Shown piece after piece: positions 1 through 12,909 of a stretch of DNA of 64,000 nucleotides (position 1 is its first letter; each line of letters begins with the position of its first letter). A program made the translations under genes and the position numbers. A model generated the notes under the pieces. It had not been told where the DNA came from and did not search any database. It saw nothing but the letters and a program-made list of their open reading frames with translations. Source of the stretch: Clitoria ternatea (taxonomy: Eukaryota > Streptophyta > Magnoliopsida > Fabales > Fabaceae); NCBI GenBank assembly GCA_037962975.1, contig CM075673.1, positions 121,539,001 through 121,603,000 on the forward strand, read 5' to 3'.

Positions 1-1411
1 TAATTACTTTGTACATTAGAAAATTTCTGGTATTGTACTTTCTAGACAAAAGTTTATGAACCGAGGGATCATTTCCAGGAACAATGTCCTCGATTTGAAT
101 GAAATAAAGTTCTTTTGAAAGTAACACAATAATTTCTTACTTGAAAAGAAAAACGCCAAATTACCTTTATTGCTTGTTGTTTTTGGTGAACTGCATGCAT
201 TTGTTGCTGAAATGTTTGTTTTTCTTTTTAATTATTCAGTTAAAAGGCTATATAGCTAGCTAGTTTTTATTTCAAAAATTGGTTAAAAAATTAAATTTAA
301 TTGTAACTTAAAGTGTCGAGGATTAAAAGTTTGATAAATTAGTCGCGAAATTAGATTAAAAGTATCTTGTAGGATTCGTTGATCATGGGTGAGTCTATAA
401 ATATAGAATATATATATTTAAGAGTGAATGAATTTACTTATTGTTATTATTATGTAATTATTTCACAATTTTTTAAATGAAATGACTTGGTGTGCATATA
501 TTAATCTATGAAAATAAAGATGTAAAAAGTAATTTTTAGGAATTAACACAGCAAGAAGCATTAGTTTTACTCTCCGTTTATAGCATCACAAAGATTAAAT
601 ACAACTGTTACTACACGTATAGAAGATTAGAAATATAAAAATATTCCTAATTAATGAAAATATCTCAAAACTAGATATCTAAATATTAAATATTTAAGAT
701 AAGCCAAGTTCCGATACTATATTAAAAAATAATTGATATAATTTAAATTAAAAGTTAACTTGTACATATACCTTATAATGTACATATTAGTCCTATTTAT
801 AATATATACGATGGCATAGAAGGAAAATCATAAAAATAAATTCAATATAAGTAATTTCTACGGGATTTGACAATAATTTATCTAAAAGTGTGTTTATATA
901 CACGATGGTAAACCAGACGTTCAATCGGCCACTGGCAGGAGGAGAAAATCTAATTTTTGGCAAAATTAGCAAATGAATTAGTTAAAAAGTTAATATTTAA
1001 TTAAAATGTATTTAGTAAAATTATAAAAATTTATTAGTTAAATATTATTTAAATTTTTTTACCTGTATATATTTTAAATTATTATCATTTTCTACACTTT
1101 AATACTTTATTTCAAATAATTTATATAGTTCAAATAATTGTTAAAAGTTTAATGATTTATTTCTTTCAAAGTAACGATTATTTTAATAATTTCTTTCATT
1201 TCAACAAAAAGGATTAAATTTAATTAAATAAATTTATAGTTTGAAATAAAAATATTTGATTCAAATTTAAAATGGAAATAAATATCATCAATAATTAAAT
1301 GTTGAAAAATTGTATTTCACAATATATTTTTAAAAAAACTAACAACGTTGTATCCTATAATAATATATAAAAACTAACAAAGTTGTACTATGGTAGTGAT
1401 AAGTAAGAGAG
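1..1411. other. AT-rich DNA, no gene recognised
   Basis: Very AT-rich DNA without a long open frame and without LTR termini, primer site or protease/RT/integrase motifs that I can see. It probably is old transposon or intergenic sequence. Confidence 0.6.
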
Positions 1412-2745
1412 TGTAACATCCTAGTTATTGAATTTAATTAATGGTGTTATCGAGATTTTATAAGTACAATTTTTAAATATATTGTGAATTAAATTTGAAT
1501 AATTGTAAGATTTAGTTAGAAATATAAATTTAATTTTGAAGGGGGAGTTTTATTATAAAAGAAAATTATTATGTTAAGGTTAAATTAAAAAAAAGGAGAA
1601 AAGGATTAAGAAAATTAAAAATAGAAAAGAAAAGAAAAGGAATGTGAAATTACTAATTTGCTCTTGAAGTAAAACATTAGTCTTTTAATTCCCATTGTCT
1701 CCTCACGTGTAAGAAGAAAGGAAAAATAAAGAGTGTTCGAGTGAGGAGTGGAGCCATTACCATGAACCTTCAAGCTCAAAATTGAAAGTCAATTTGTTGT
1801 CGAAAACTAAAATTAAATGTAAATTTGGAATCCTGGGAGCGAAACCAACATATAGGTACCTATAATTTCCCATTCCTTCATCTTTCTCTCTCTATACCGA
1901 ATTGAGGATTATGAGGGGATGTTTCATTTTTCCACTTTCTTAACAATTCAAAGCTTGGAAATGGCCATCGACAAGGTAGATAATGATAATTTGCTAACGG
2001 CGTATTGTTTCGGTATTGTTAGGTTTCAAACCGAGCTTCGGGAGGGTCGAAGCAAAGCAGAAGGTAGCAATGACACTAGGAAGCAAAAGACGTAAAACTT
2101 TGGAACCTTGAATTGGAGTTGAGTTATTTGAATAAAATGGGTTAGGGTTCAGAAGGTCGAAGGTGCTATGATCATGGGGTTTTCTTGTTTTCCAATATTA
2201 TGGCGTTTTGGAGCTTGATAATGATCTTTACTATGATGGGTGTCGCGGAATAGCTAACGGGTGGCGGTTTCGATATTTTTAGGTTTTGAAACAAAGATCG
2301 GTAAAGTAATCGACGAGGTGAAACTTGGAACGAAGGTCGAAGGCAATAATGGTGAGTTCCGGAAACTTGAATTTGGGATTTAATTCATGTTGGTTAAAGG
2401 GGTTGAGATTTCAGAAGTCAGAATGTTAATTGCCTTATGTAAAAATGCTTAAATGTAGATACTTTACGAATTTAGGGAGGACGGTGTTTGATTTAAAGCT
2501 TTAGAGGCTCGACATTAAGGTAAGGGGAGTGTACCAGGCGTATATATTAATGGAAATAGTTATTAAAGCCATTCTGGAAATTATGGGAAAAAGGTAGAAT
2601 AGTTTAAATGAGAATTTTCTAAATGTACATGTATGACTAATGGCGTAGGTGTGATTAGAGAGAAAGGTGAGGTAACGATATTCCTAATAATATTTTATGA
2701 TGTTAATACACTTTTGTTTGATTTATGGATATATGGTGATAGTTG

Positions 2746-2749
<4 letters not shown>

Positions 2750-2790
<41 letters not shown>
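2750..2790. repeat. (TA)n microsatellite
   Basis: About 20 uninterrupted TA dinucleotides inside LTR F. A short open frame runs through it and reads a Tyr-Ile run, but this is only the repeat translated. Confidence 0.95.
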
Positions 2791-2793
<3 letters not shown>

Positions 2794-3161
2794 AATGCTT
2801 GAGAGGATGATGTTCATAATGATGTTTTATGATATAGATGTGCTTGTGATTATGATCCTTGATGTTGAGAATAAGTTATATTATTGATGAATTGAAATTG
2901 TCAAACTATAAGGATAAAAGGAGAATTTAAATGAGATTGTTAATAAGTTGAATGCTTGAGTAGCAAATGTAATAGTCCTTGGGTGATGGCTTTAATGGTC
3001 GAGACTAGATATGAGGAATTATTTAATTGATGATGATAAATGTTGATTTAAAGGCGTTGATGATGATTTATGAATGCTTATCTGCATGTTGTGTGGTGTT
3101 GACAACCGATTGGTATAGATTACCCCTCATTTTTTACTCCAGCGGTCGTTTGTGGCTCCAT

Positions 3162-6158
3162 TAAAACATCCTAACTTAATAAAAATAAACCTGAAAAATA
3201 CAAGGAAATTTTTCATGATTAAACCCGAATTTGAAATAAGGATTTAAAAGCACTTAATTTAATTATCAAATTATGGTAAATGCACTTAAATGTTGAGAAA
3301 TGATAACACCTGAGTCAATTATCCCAAAATAATACAAAACATATAAATTTTTAAAGGCACGAAGACATGAATCAATTCAGAGATAGCCTGAATCAATTCA
3401 CATAGGAAAAATTACCAAAACAGGGTACCAACAGGGGAATGAATCGATTCATACCCCCTGTGAATCGATTCACATGCTACAACAGGGGCTGGGAATCGAT
3501 TCATCATAGTGGGAATCGATTCCTGTTTCAATTTTTCAAAAATAGGGGCAAAACAGGGGAGGAATCGATTCACTTCACCTGGGAACCGATTCATGCCTTA
3601 AAATTTACCCTGATATGCATGAAACAGGGGTGGTAATCGATTCATGCATTTGGGGAATCGATTCCTACCTGTTGTTTATCAGTTATGCAGCAGAAACATC
3701 AGAAAATGTAAAATTACCAACTTCTAGATGCCCTATCTTTCTCATTTTAAATCCAATGATCATGAAATTTTAACACAAGCTATAATACATCATTTGTGAC
3801 GTGTAGCCACTGGCTGCACTCAAAAATTCTCAAAAACGTGAAAGTTATGCACAAAAATGTGTTAGGCTCGTTTTAAGGTATTTTGAGCAACTAGATGGCC
3901 TATTTTCAATTAAATTGATTCATTCCAGTTTTCATAAGTCACAAATCATGCCTAGATAATATTCAAACTGTTCTAAGCTATTCACACCTTATAAATTGAA
4001 ACTTGACTATCTATGTTGCCTCATTATGCAGGAAGAATCACATAAATGCCACAATCATGAACTTAATATACAGCCACTGCCATTTTCTCATTCAATACAA
4101 TCCCTAGACATTTTATGCATCAACACAGTATATATATAAGTCCATAATTCCTGGACATCCAAGCTTATATGCAAATGCTGGGACCATCCATGGTCTCCAC
4201 TTTTCTATAACATCAAATAATCATTAATATCCATCATGTAAACATCATTATTCATCACACACTACAAGTATATGCTAAGGATAGGTTCTAAACTTTTAAG
4301 TGAAGCTATCAACCATCTGGTCCACTAATCATCCAACCATACATATGCATATACACATAAGAAAATAGGTATACACAGGAGCCAGCCAAGGCTAATACAA
4401 ACTAATATGCGCATCATGTACCATACATATATATACATAATGCTCCATGCACGCTGAGTGACCTCATATACCCTCGTTGCATCCTAAATCCATTGTAAAA
4501 ATAACCACAAATAGGGGTGAGCATTATACATAATAAATGAGAGCTATAACACTAATTCAATTATCTTATGCTCTATCATACAATGACGTATAACAATCTA
4601 TAAACATAAACTACCATTCAACAATATTAACTACTCACATCACCATGCTATAACATCAAGTTATTCTCAATAACATACATATATGCATATATCATTCTTG
4701 TTCAATTGGACCAATATTCATCATTAAACTTTGTGTTGCAACACTAGCTCTCAGCCATATACTCAGCTCTCAGCTGATTCTACCTTTTTATTGGTACCAA
4801 ACTGTTTGCCCTCTCACGTGACACAATCACTCTCAGCGACAACGGTAGTGTCACGGGCTAACCCCGAGCCTCGCTCAAGAGGTTTTCCTTGAGTTTCACT
4901 CAAGGTCTTCATGGAATCCTCAAAACTACATCATATAGAAATCAAATTTTATGCTATATCATCTTACAAGGCATCTTATGCTATAGATGACAATAAATAA
5001 TTCATTCAAGTGCATCTCATATAACCTTCCATATCCACAACAAGTCATTCACACTATGTTCACATAATCAATTCAAGTCTCCAACCATGTCTCACATATA
5101 GATACTTTTCAATGAAACCTTTACATCTCATGTAACACATATATCACACAAGCCTTTCATATAATATACACATCATCGATTCAAATCATCTACTTCACAA
5201 TTCAAGCATGTAATCCATAAAGAACATAATTCATAATTCAATACATTTATATACCTTGAATCCGCCTATAACTATGCATTCAATTATGTAAAAGCTCCCT
5301 CTACCTCGAAATGGAGAATCCTAGAAACACTTCGACCGATCGAACACTAGAAACTGATAATTACAAGCTCCGATCCCTATTCCTCAAGTTCAAACACTTC
5401 CTAAAATCTATAATACTTGATTTTAATTTCATATTTGACACAAATATCACTTGTCAAGTTAGAAACAATTAAATTATGGCTATTCCGGTAAGTTACGACT
5501 TACCGAACTAAGACGTCAACTTCAAACTCGCCTCTGAGTCAAGCTCCGAACCCCGTATCACTTCGATATCCTCCGAAACTCTCTGAAACTACATTATTTC
5601 ATCAAAACAACAATCATTAAGTTACACTCTTATAGAATTAGCAATTTAGAAGCTATTCTAACTCACTTTCCATGGAAGCTCAAGGTTCTTGAAGAACCTC
5701 GAAGCTGTCCACCATTGCCAATAGTTTCCTTTTGCTTCCAAATTCATAAAATTGCATGAATTAAAAGATGAAAGCAGTGATAAACCAAAACCCAAGGTAG
5801 GATTTCATCATCTTACCTCAAATTGGAGAATCCAAAGCTCTTTCCCCCTAAAACCTTGGCTGCTCAACGTGAAAGAGAAGAGAAAGTGCTTGACTTCCAC
5901 TTCAATTTGATGAATTAGAGAATAAATTGAAGAAAAAACAAGTTGGGTTGCTAATTGGAAGAGATGCAGAAGTAAAAGTAAGGTTTCTCCTTTCTCTAAT
6001 GCTAATGAATGAAACCTGAGAAAGAGAAGGAGATTTTAATTTAAAAGGTCTAGAGACACGTTGGTCATTTCGGTAATTGTTTAATTAATTTTCCATTTTC
6101 ATTGCATTTCTCTTTAATTCTTACTTTATCAAATAAATCCTATTTTTAGGATGTTGCA
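3162..6158 (-). mobile_element. Solo gypsy LTR (S), 2,997 bp
   Basis: The sequence TCCAT at 3157-3161 is repeated at 6159-6163, as a 5-bp target duplication. The ends are TAAAACATCC and GGATGTTGCA, near-perfect inverted repeats and variants of the TGTAACATCC family termini. No primer site, polypurine tract or pol motif lies between, so this is a lone LTR, most likely left by LTR-LTR recombination. Minus orientation is inferred: purine-rich tracts at 5870-6060 read as pyrimidine tracts on the minus strand, as near the starts of the other LTRs here. It sits inside LTR F, whose homology to the G LTR continues across the gap once S is removed. Confidence 0.85.
3366..3665. repeat. GAATCGATTC palindrome cluster
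   Basis: About ten copies of a GAATCGATTC-like palindrome lie in 300 bp, at roughly 3368, 3388, 3440, 3465, 3492, 3513, 3562, 3584, 3635 and 3655. Most are exact at the central ATCGAT; the first two have ATCAAT and one has ACCGAT. Spacing is irregular (about 20-55 bp) and intervening bases share little except frequent GGG before the motif and CA or CCT after it. Short open frames on both strands read as repeated NRF/ESIH phrases because of it. Confidence 0.9.
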
Positions 6159-7084
6159 TCCATTGAGCTATCTAGTGGTCAGGTAAGACCCAGTGGTGAG
6201 GTGGGGAACCAGGCTGACTTGGTGGACCAGGTAGGGTCCATGGGGTGTTAGGTAGGACCCCTAAATGACGGCCGATCCTTTTAGTATCTGGATACTTTTA
6301 AAATCATACTATTATATGATGAATTACGAGTCAGTGGTGTTATTATGAAAATTGATGTTGGGATTGATATTTTGCGATACAATGTTGAAATTTGTAACAA
6401 CCCTGACTTTTGAGAATAGAAAGCCAGACTCCCAGGACTCTTGAGGATACTCTGTTGAGCTTTCAGTAGGATGTTTGAGGCTTCGACCTGTTCCCCCAAC
6501 AGTTTTAGTAGAGAAAATAGTGAAAAGTAGTACTGGTTGAGATATTTAATACGAGATATAAGAATAACTGAGAGAATATAATGAGTAAGAGAAACCAAAA
6601 TAAGAAAATAATAATAATCGTGATAACGTTTGACAATGTTGTTTAGATTTAAAAAAATATATCAATAATGATTATTTTATTGAGTATTAATTTGTTGATA
6701 ACCATTTAATTGATAATTATTTCCCGCTAATAATATTTAAGAAATAATACTTAATCTTAGTAATTAATATCTAATTTCAATCAATAATTATTTCAAAAAT
6801 ATATTAAAACATTTAATTACTTATTTTTAAATTTGAAGTGTTTATTATTTATTAAATTTGAAATTTTATAATATTATTTATGTGACAGTTGTTTAATAAT
6901 TATGATTAATGATGATTACTGAAACATCCCGACTTAAATAGAAGAAAACCCGAGACAGGGGAAATTTTTTTTTCCAAAATTCAAACGTTCACAAAGCAGT
7001 CGGGATAAAATAGTGCAAACTGAAGGCAAGGGAAGAAGAAAACCGATCAGAGAAAGAGAAGACCGGGTCAGAATGCCACTCGCT

Positions 7085-8060
7085 GGCAAGACCCAGCTTC
7101 GATTTAACGTAAGGTAGCAGAAGTCGCTTAAGCGGGCATCTACTCGCTGGAGCGATTCCTTATTCGCTGAAGCGAGTCCATTCACTCGGGAATTCCGTCA
7201 CTCTGAATCGGGACCATGTTCACTCGGGAAAGGTCCCCTTCGGGTCATGCTTCACCCGGTAAACTCTTAGCCAGATCCTTATTCTATTCAAGAAGGTCAC
7301 AGACATGCTTCATTCGGAAGTGTCTTAATCTCCACTCGGGAAATGATTCCCTCGGTTATTTCCACTCGGAGTCAATGAACCTTTCCTCAGAAACTATTCA
7401 CAGAAACATACTCACTCGGGGAACACCTTATTAGATCAAGTCTCACTTAAAGATTTTATAACCTCATCCACTCGGAGTTTATATAGTATGTCTCACTCGG
7501 AAGAGTTCCATCGACTAGGTTCCACTCGGTAAATACCTTGACCTTCCATCCCTCGGAAATGATCTCCTTAATCAAGTTCCACTCGGAATTACTCTAACCC
7601 CTCTTCGCTCGGAATACACAACCTTATTCACTCGGAATATACCACCTTATTCACTCGGAATATACAACCTCATTCACTCAGAATATACCACCTTATTCAC
7701 TCGGAATATACAACCTTATCCACTCAGAATATAGCGCCTTATTCACTCGGGATATACAACCTTATTCACTCGGAATATACCACCTTATTCACTCGGAATG
7801 TACAGCCTTATTCACTCAGAACCATTTTAACCGTTCTTACTTCGGTCAATTCTCACTCGGGAGTATTAAACCTTTCTTCCCTCAGAAGAGGTTCTCCAGC
7901 TATATTTCACTCGGGCATCAAGACTATTCTTCCCTCGGAAGAAGTCCACCCGAGCACATCTCACTCGGAACCGTTTTAAGCCTTCACCACTCGGAAAAAG
8001 GCTCACCCGCTAAAGCCTCACTCGGAAACGGCTCTCCCGACAATATTCCACTTCGGAACT
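7085..8060. repeat. TCACTCGG cluster in B LTR
   Basis: Dozens of TCACTCGG-like octamers, spaced about 20-45 bp. At 7610-7820 the spacing becomes regular, with a 22-23-bp unit reading roughly TTCACTCGGAATATACAACC. The left edge (7085-7170) also carries CGCT(N)2-4AGCG palindromes such as TCGCTGAAGCGAG, the motif that dominates the LTR of element G. The motif is the reverse complement of the CCGAGTGA repeated in the LTRs of A. Confidence 0.9.
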
Positions 8061-8124
8061 TATTGACTTAACATTATTCTTTCAACACCACTTCCCAGTC
8101 GATACAAGTAACATCATATCAATA

Positions 8125-8150
8125 TGAAATATATATATATATATATATGT
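8125..8150. repeat. Short (TA)n
   Basis: About 11 TA units within the B LTR, directly followed by 'gtatac'. Confidence 0.85.
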
Positions 8151-9434
8151 ATACTTGTTCACAACTCCGATAGCCAATCCGAGTAAATAAATACGTTCAA
8201 ACAACAAATTACATGAGAGCCGGCCAAGGCTACATTAGACTATATACAATATGTACAATATGTACACTGCAGCAGTATAATTACTCATCACTCGGACTTG
8301 AGGCTTTCTCGTCATTCACCAATCCGACCTACATATACTGAAAATATAGCCACAGTAGGGATGAGCTTTTACATATTAAATGACAGTTATTGACTCGGAT
8401 TAATCCTTAAATTTTCAATTATGCAATCACATATCTCAATCAACAATAACATACACTGCCATTTAATATGGACATTCACACACAATCATCCGATCGGAAT
8501 TATTCAATTCACTCAGGGCTATATAATTCGTATTATTCTCAATATCATATATTCATAACCAATCATCACATTGCACTCGACAACAGTATCAATATACGTG
8601 CATTCATCCAGTCGGAATTCACTCAAGTCATCCAAGACTACATCAATCATGTTATTCTCAATAACAATGCACCAATACACATGCATGCGGATCCGACTTA
8701 AACAATAATTTCAGTTACAGATTCCTTCCCGGCCCCAGTCCATTAGCCCTTCCCGCGTGATACCGGTCACCTCGTGACGTCTCGAGACTTAACTCTAGCT
8801 CTGTCGGATATCACGGGCTCTCACAGGATCTGGCCCAAGAATCTGTAGCTAGAAATCATCACATAGGGTTCCTGACCTTCCACGGGTCACCCTTTTTCCA
8901 TATATGCAACCTTATGCATTTCACAGCAAGCATCCCATGCTTATTCAGATAATATCCCACACGAGAATCGACAAACAGTCCACACATATGCACTCAGCAT
9001 TCGAAATGTCAGTAACATGCATCTCATGCATTTAAATATAAAATTACTCTATGGAATCAGCATAGCAGAGTCATACATATGCGCTCGGCTTTCTCATTAA
9101 TAGCCACAAGCATCTCATGCATTTATATAAAATCACAACAGAACCAGCACAGCATTTTCACACCACATGCATTCGGTATTCACACTGGTTCACAGCACAT
9201 GCACTCGACATTCACAATAATATCCACATACATTGTAACATCCTGTTTTAATAGTAGTTCAATTATGTAATTTATGAAGCATGGAAGGCCTGTAAGTGTT
9301 GATCAATGAATAAAACGCTCTATGGATGGTTTATAATACTCAAAAAAGAAATTCCATTTTTGGGTATAATTATAGAAATTACATAGACCTGTATTGATAA
9401 GATCCATTTTCCGGGTAAAATATGCCTTAGAAAC

Positions 9435-10200
9435 GAATTTCCGAGTGAAAAAGGGGCTCTGTCCGAGTGAAGAATGAAAATTTTGAGTGAAGAAGGAAAA
9501 TTCCGAGTGAAGGTTGTGCTTTCCGAGTGGAATATGGCCGAGTGAGTTTATTCTGAGTGAAATTCCTGCACCCGAGACACTTATGTGTGAAGTGGAACTG
9601 ATAGAACCACTTCTGGGTGAGAGAATCCGAGTGACACATCTTGGGGTGACTCACTGCCAAGTTAAATTAATTAGAGAGACTTATTTCCGAGTCACTCATA
9701 GTCAGACATTGCAGTTCTGAGTGAAAACTCGCTGAGAATTTTCATTTCCGAGTGGAGTACAGAGGAAAATATATTTCCGAGTAGCAATGGACTTGATGGA
9801 CTCTGAGTGAAACGTAGTTGAAGAAGTTGGTTTGATCTTGACTAAGTGATGATTAGCCGAGTGAATCCGAGTGAGGCTATGGTATTTTCTGGGTGAGAAT
9901 AGGCAAAGATACCGAGTGGAAGTTTGAGTGAGTGATGGTCAGTGTTGTATTAAGTTTACTGAGTGATAGATTGATTGAGGTGACTCGGTTTGGAGGTGGA
10001 TCACCGAGTGATGACTGACCTAATGTTGAGTCAGTTTTGGCAATGAAAAACTGAGTGATTGGAGTCGGTTTCAGGAGATTTACCGAGGGGACTCAGTTTT
10101 CCTTTTTCTTCACACGACTGGTAGAGTTCCAGTCGAACTAGAACTTGACCGAGTAAAAGGATGAAGGAAGATGAGTCAGCTGAGTGAGATCGGAAGGAAC
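9435..10200. repeat. CCGAGTGA cluster, 5' LTR of A
   Basis: Roughly 25-30 copies of a YCGAGTGA or CTGAGTGA octamer at irregular 12-50-bp spacing. The same cluster occurs at 17585-18350 in the 3' LTR. Many copies have lost the CpG (CTGAGTGA), and the two LTRs often differ exactly there. Confidence 0.9.
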
Positions 10201-10360
10201 ACTTCTGATCCGTTTTGACCTCCAAGGTTAGGACGACTTCAAGACTTCAAAGAAGATCAAATGTCAACTAATGCCTTGGCGGAGTAATAAGCATTGACGA
10301 GGTCAAATGCCTTGGCGGAGTAACGTGAACGTCTTTTAGGACATGGATATTTCTTAAGAA

Positions 10361-10500
10361 ACACTCAACACCGCCCTTCACACTTAACACCGCCCTTCAC
10401 ACTCAACACCGCCCTTCACACTCAACACCGCCCTTCACACTCAACAACGCCCTTCACACTCAACACCGCCCTTCACACTCAATACCACCCTCACGCCATA
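10361..10500. repeat. 19-bp tandem repeat, 7 units
   Basis: Unit approximately CACTCAACACCGCCCTTCA, seven copies with few changes; the last unit is degenerate. The 3' LTR has five units at 18508-18605. Confidence 0.9.
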
Positions 10501-11088
10501 CCGACCTCTGCAAATCATTCAACACTGAACAATTTTTTTAATTCCACTTCAGCTAGTGATTAGCCCACTTAATCACATAAATCCAAAAATAAGTGGCACA
10601 ACGAACCAATCACAGGGGAAAGTACATCCATTATAATACTTTTGAATATTTTATTCCAATCAATGCAAAGCTGACTCTAAAAAGGAGTCAAAAGGCTTCA
10701 TTATTCCACCTAATCCTTCAACTAATGTTCCCCACTTCTCTTGCATTATTAATCCTGCCATTTTTGCTAAACCAGAACGGATTAGAACAAAGCTAGTGAA
10801 ATATCTTTCATTCAATTTCCTTCCTTTCTAAATAACTCCTTTGAACAGAAGCCAGGACAGCAAGAGGCCATTTTCAATCGGCAAACCAAGTAAGAGGGGA
10901 TAGGGTTGTGAATATTTGTGAAATGGGTAGAGTTGTATGCTGTTCTAGGATTCCAGTTTTAATTTCGTATCTTGTTGCTTAATTTCGAAGCTGAAAACGT
11001 ATGTTCATGATGCAAATCTGTTAACTATGAAATCCGAATCTTGTTTTCAATACTGGGAATTTTGTGGTATGAATTAGTTGTTGGTGTC

Positions 11089-11640
11089 TTCATGAAAGTT
11101 GTAGATAATTATGTTAAGAGTATTTTAGAACTGGTTTCATGTTAAAATCATTTGTGTAGCTCTCAAAACGTTGAAAATACTAATATATGTACGTTTTGAA
11201 AACTCACCTGGAGGCAGTGTTGTATTTTGTGGATAAATGGTATTTCTGCTTAGAATTTGAATTTATGATCTTCATGAAAATTGTAGATATTTGTGTTAAG
11301 AGTAACTTAGAACTAGTTTCATGCAAAAATCATTTTTGTAACTCCAGAAACACTGAAATTACTAACATATATACGTTTTGAAAAACTCACCCTGAGGCAG
11401 TGTGGTATTTCGTGAATAAGTGATATTTCTGTTCGGAATTTGAAATTGTGTTCTTCATGAAAGTTGTAGACAATTATGTTATTGAACTACAGAAAGTGGA
11501 ATCACCTAAAAAGGAGTTGATTTGCTCATATTATGACTGTTTTACTAACGAATGTCGCTGTTTGGAAATGCTGAAATTTACTTATGATGGTTATTATGGA
11601 TAAAAATGATATTTTCTCTATGAGTAATAATTTATTATTG
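11089..11640. repeat. About 183-bp tandem repeats, 3 units
   Basis: The phrase CTTCATGAAAGTTGTAGA begins units at 11089, 11270 (AATTG variant) and 11454. Each unit continues with a similar text that includes 'tgttaagagta', 'actggtttcatg' and 'acgttttgaaaactcac'. The 3' LTR has five such units. Confidence 0.85.
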
Positions 11641-12619
11641 AATTCTTGAGAGATTATGAATTATTATGAATGCTGTTGAGTATCATACAATTTGAATATT
11701 ATGGTAGTGAATAATTATGAATAACGAAATTAATTTATATGTACATGAATGCCTTTTGGTTATTGACATATGTGGTTGAAACAGTAAATCCATGATTCTG
11801 TGAATTATTATGTGTTGTGTCCCTTGAAGACTTGTATTCTCCAAGAGGTTTTGGAAATATGGATATCATGGTATGTTAAATGGTAATAAGAATTAAAGGC
11901 ATTCATGCATCATAAGCATTTGGACGCACCATGGAATTTAGGGGTTCCATGATTGCCTACCCTGGTGGGGGGTTACTCTATGATGAGTTAAAGCCCTATT
12001 TTTTTTTTGTGATGTGTTGGTCATGGGGTTGTAGGGATCCATGACTGTATTAATTCCTACCGATGTGTTGGTCATGGGACTGTAGGGATCCATGACTGTA
12101 TTAATTCCTACCGGTGTCTCTATGAGACCTTTTACTGCAGTATTCCCACCAAACCAAATGGATCCAGCATGACATCATTGACTAATTAAAGACTCATTAA
12201 ATATAAATGAATTCGTCTGGCATAACCATCATATCATTATGATTTGTTGATTGTGTTTGTGCAATTTTATCTATTTTATACTTATTCTATATTCTGTCTC
12301 ACTCTTATATCAATTTTTACAGTGAATGCCACGCAGAACGAAGATTGATGCCATGATTGACGAATATTTGAATTATTACTTGGACTTTGATTTTAATGAG
12401 TTGTAATAAATATTATATGCTAAGTACTGTTACTTCTAAGTTGTTTTTGCTAAGCAAATATTTTCATAAATTTTATTATATACGACTAGCATACATGATT
12501 AATATTCCGCAATTATCAATCGTTACGCGAACTCTGATTTAACTTATGAATTTTAAAATGATCTTTTAAAAAAAAACGCGAAAAATTTATTCATAAAATT
12601 ACACGGGACGTCACATTGG

Positions 12620-12631
12620 TGGTATCAGAGC
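12620..12631 (+). other. Primer binding site of A
   Basis: TGGTATCAGAGC lies 4 bp after the LTR end. This is the usual plant site pairing with the 3' end of initiator methionine tRNA to prime minus-strand cDNA synthesis. Confidence 0.95.
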
Positions 12632-12909
12632 ATTCTCAAAAATTCAGGACCAATTGCTATGACATGTACTGTTTCTTGATATAATATGTGAAATGTTCGA
12701 TTCCTTATTTGATAACATGTTAAGTGTGTACTATCTGACTTGTGCCTGACTGATTAATTGCAAAATGATTTGTTTGATTATTATTGGTAATATGATAAAT
12801 GTGTTATACAATTTATTGCTTAATTGATGAACTGTAGAATATTTATAGTTAGGTTATAATACAATATATTTTCCCTTAGAATTAGTATAAACCAAACTAC
12901 GAATGTAGG

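Larger units (their letters stand above)
1412..6392 (+). mobile_element. Partial gypsy LTR (F), interrupted
   Basis: Starts with the TGTAACATCC terminus typical of the gypsy LTRs in this window. The stretch at 3100-3161 resuming at 6159-6290 aligns by eye with 56760-56960 in the 5' LTR of G: both contain an 'acccctcatttt' block, a 'gagctaycyagtgg' block, repeated 'aagtcgg/caggtagg' phrases, and 'cctttuagtatcyggatac'-like text (T for u). F is therefore a diverged relative of the G LTR. It is split by solo LTR S (3162-6158) and cut at 6393 by the left end of LTR I. Its remaining part would lie outside the window, beyond the I/J/K/G stack. No coding region belongs to it here. Confidence 0.65.
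9234..12615 (+). mobile_element. 5' LTR of A (3,382 bp)
   Basis: Starts TGTAACATCC and ends GACGTCACA, directly followed by the primer site. It matches the 3' LTR over its whole length except for two size differences. The 5' copy lacks 300 bp present at 19111-19410, and it has seven rather than five 19-bp units at 10361-10500. Scattered base differences are about 2% in the first 550 bp by hand count. Confidence 0.95.

Noticed and set aside
3366..3665. CRISPR-like regular repeats (GAATCGATTC)
   Set aside because: Spacing is irregular, the repeat is too short, and the sequence is a eukaryotic LTR.
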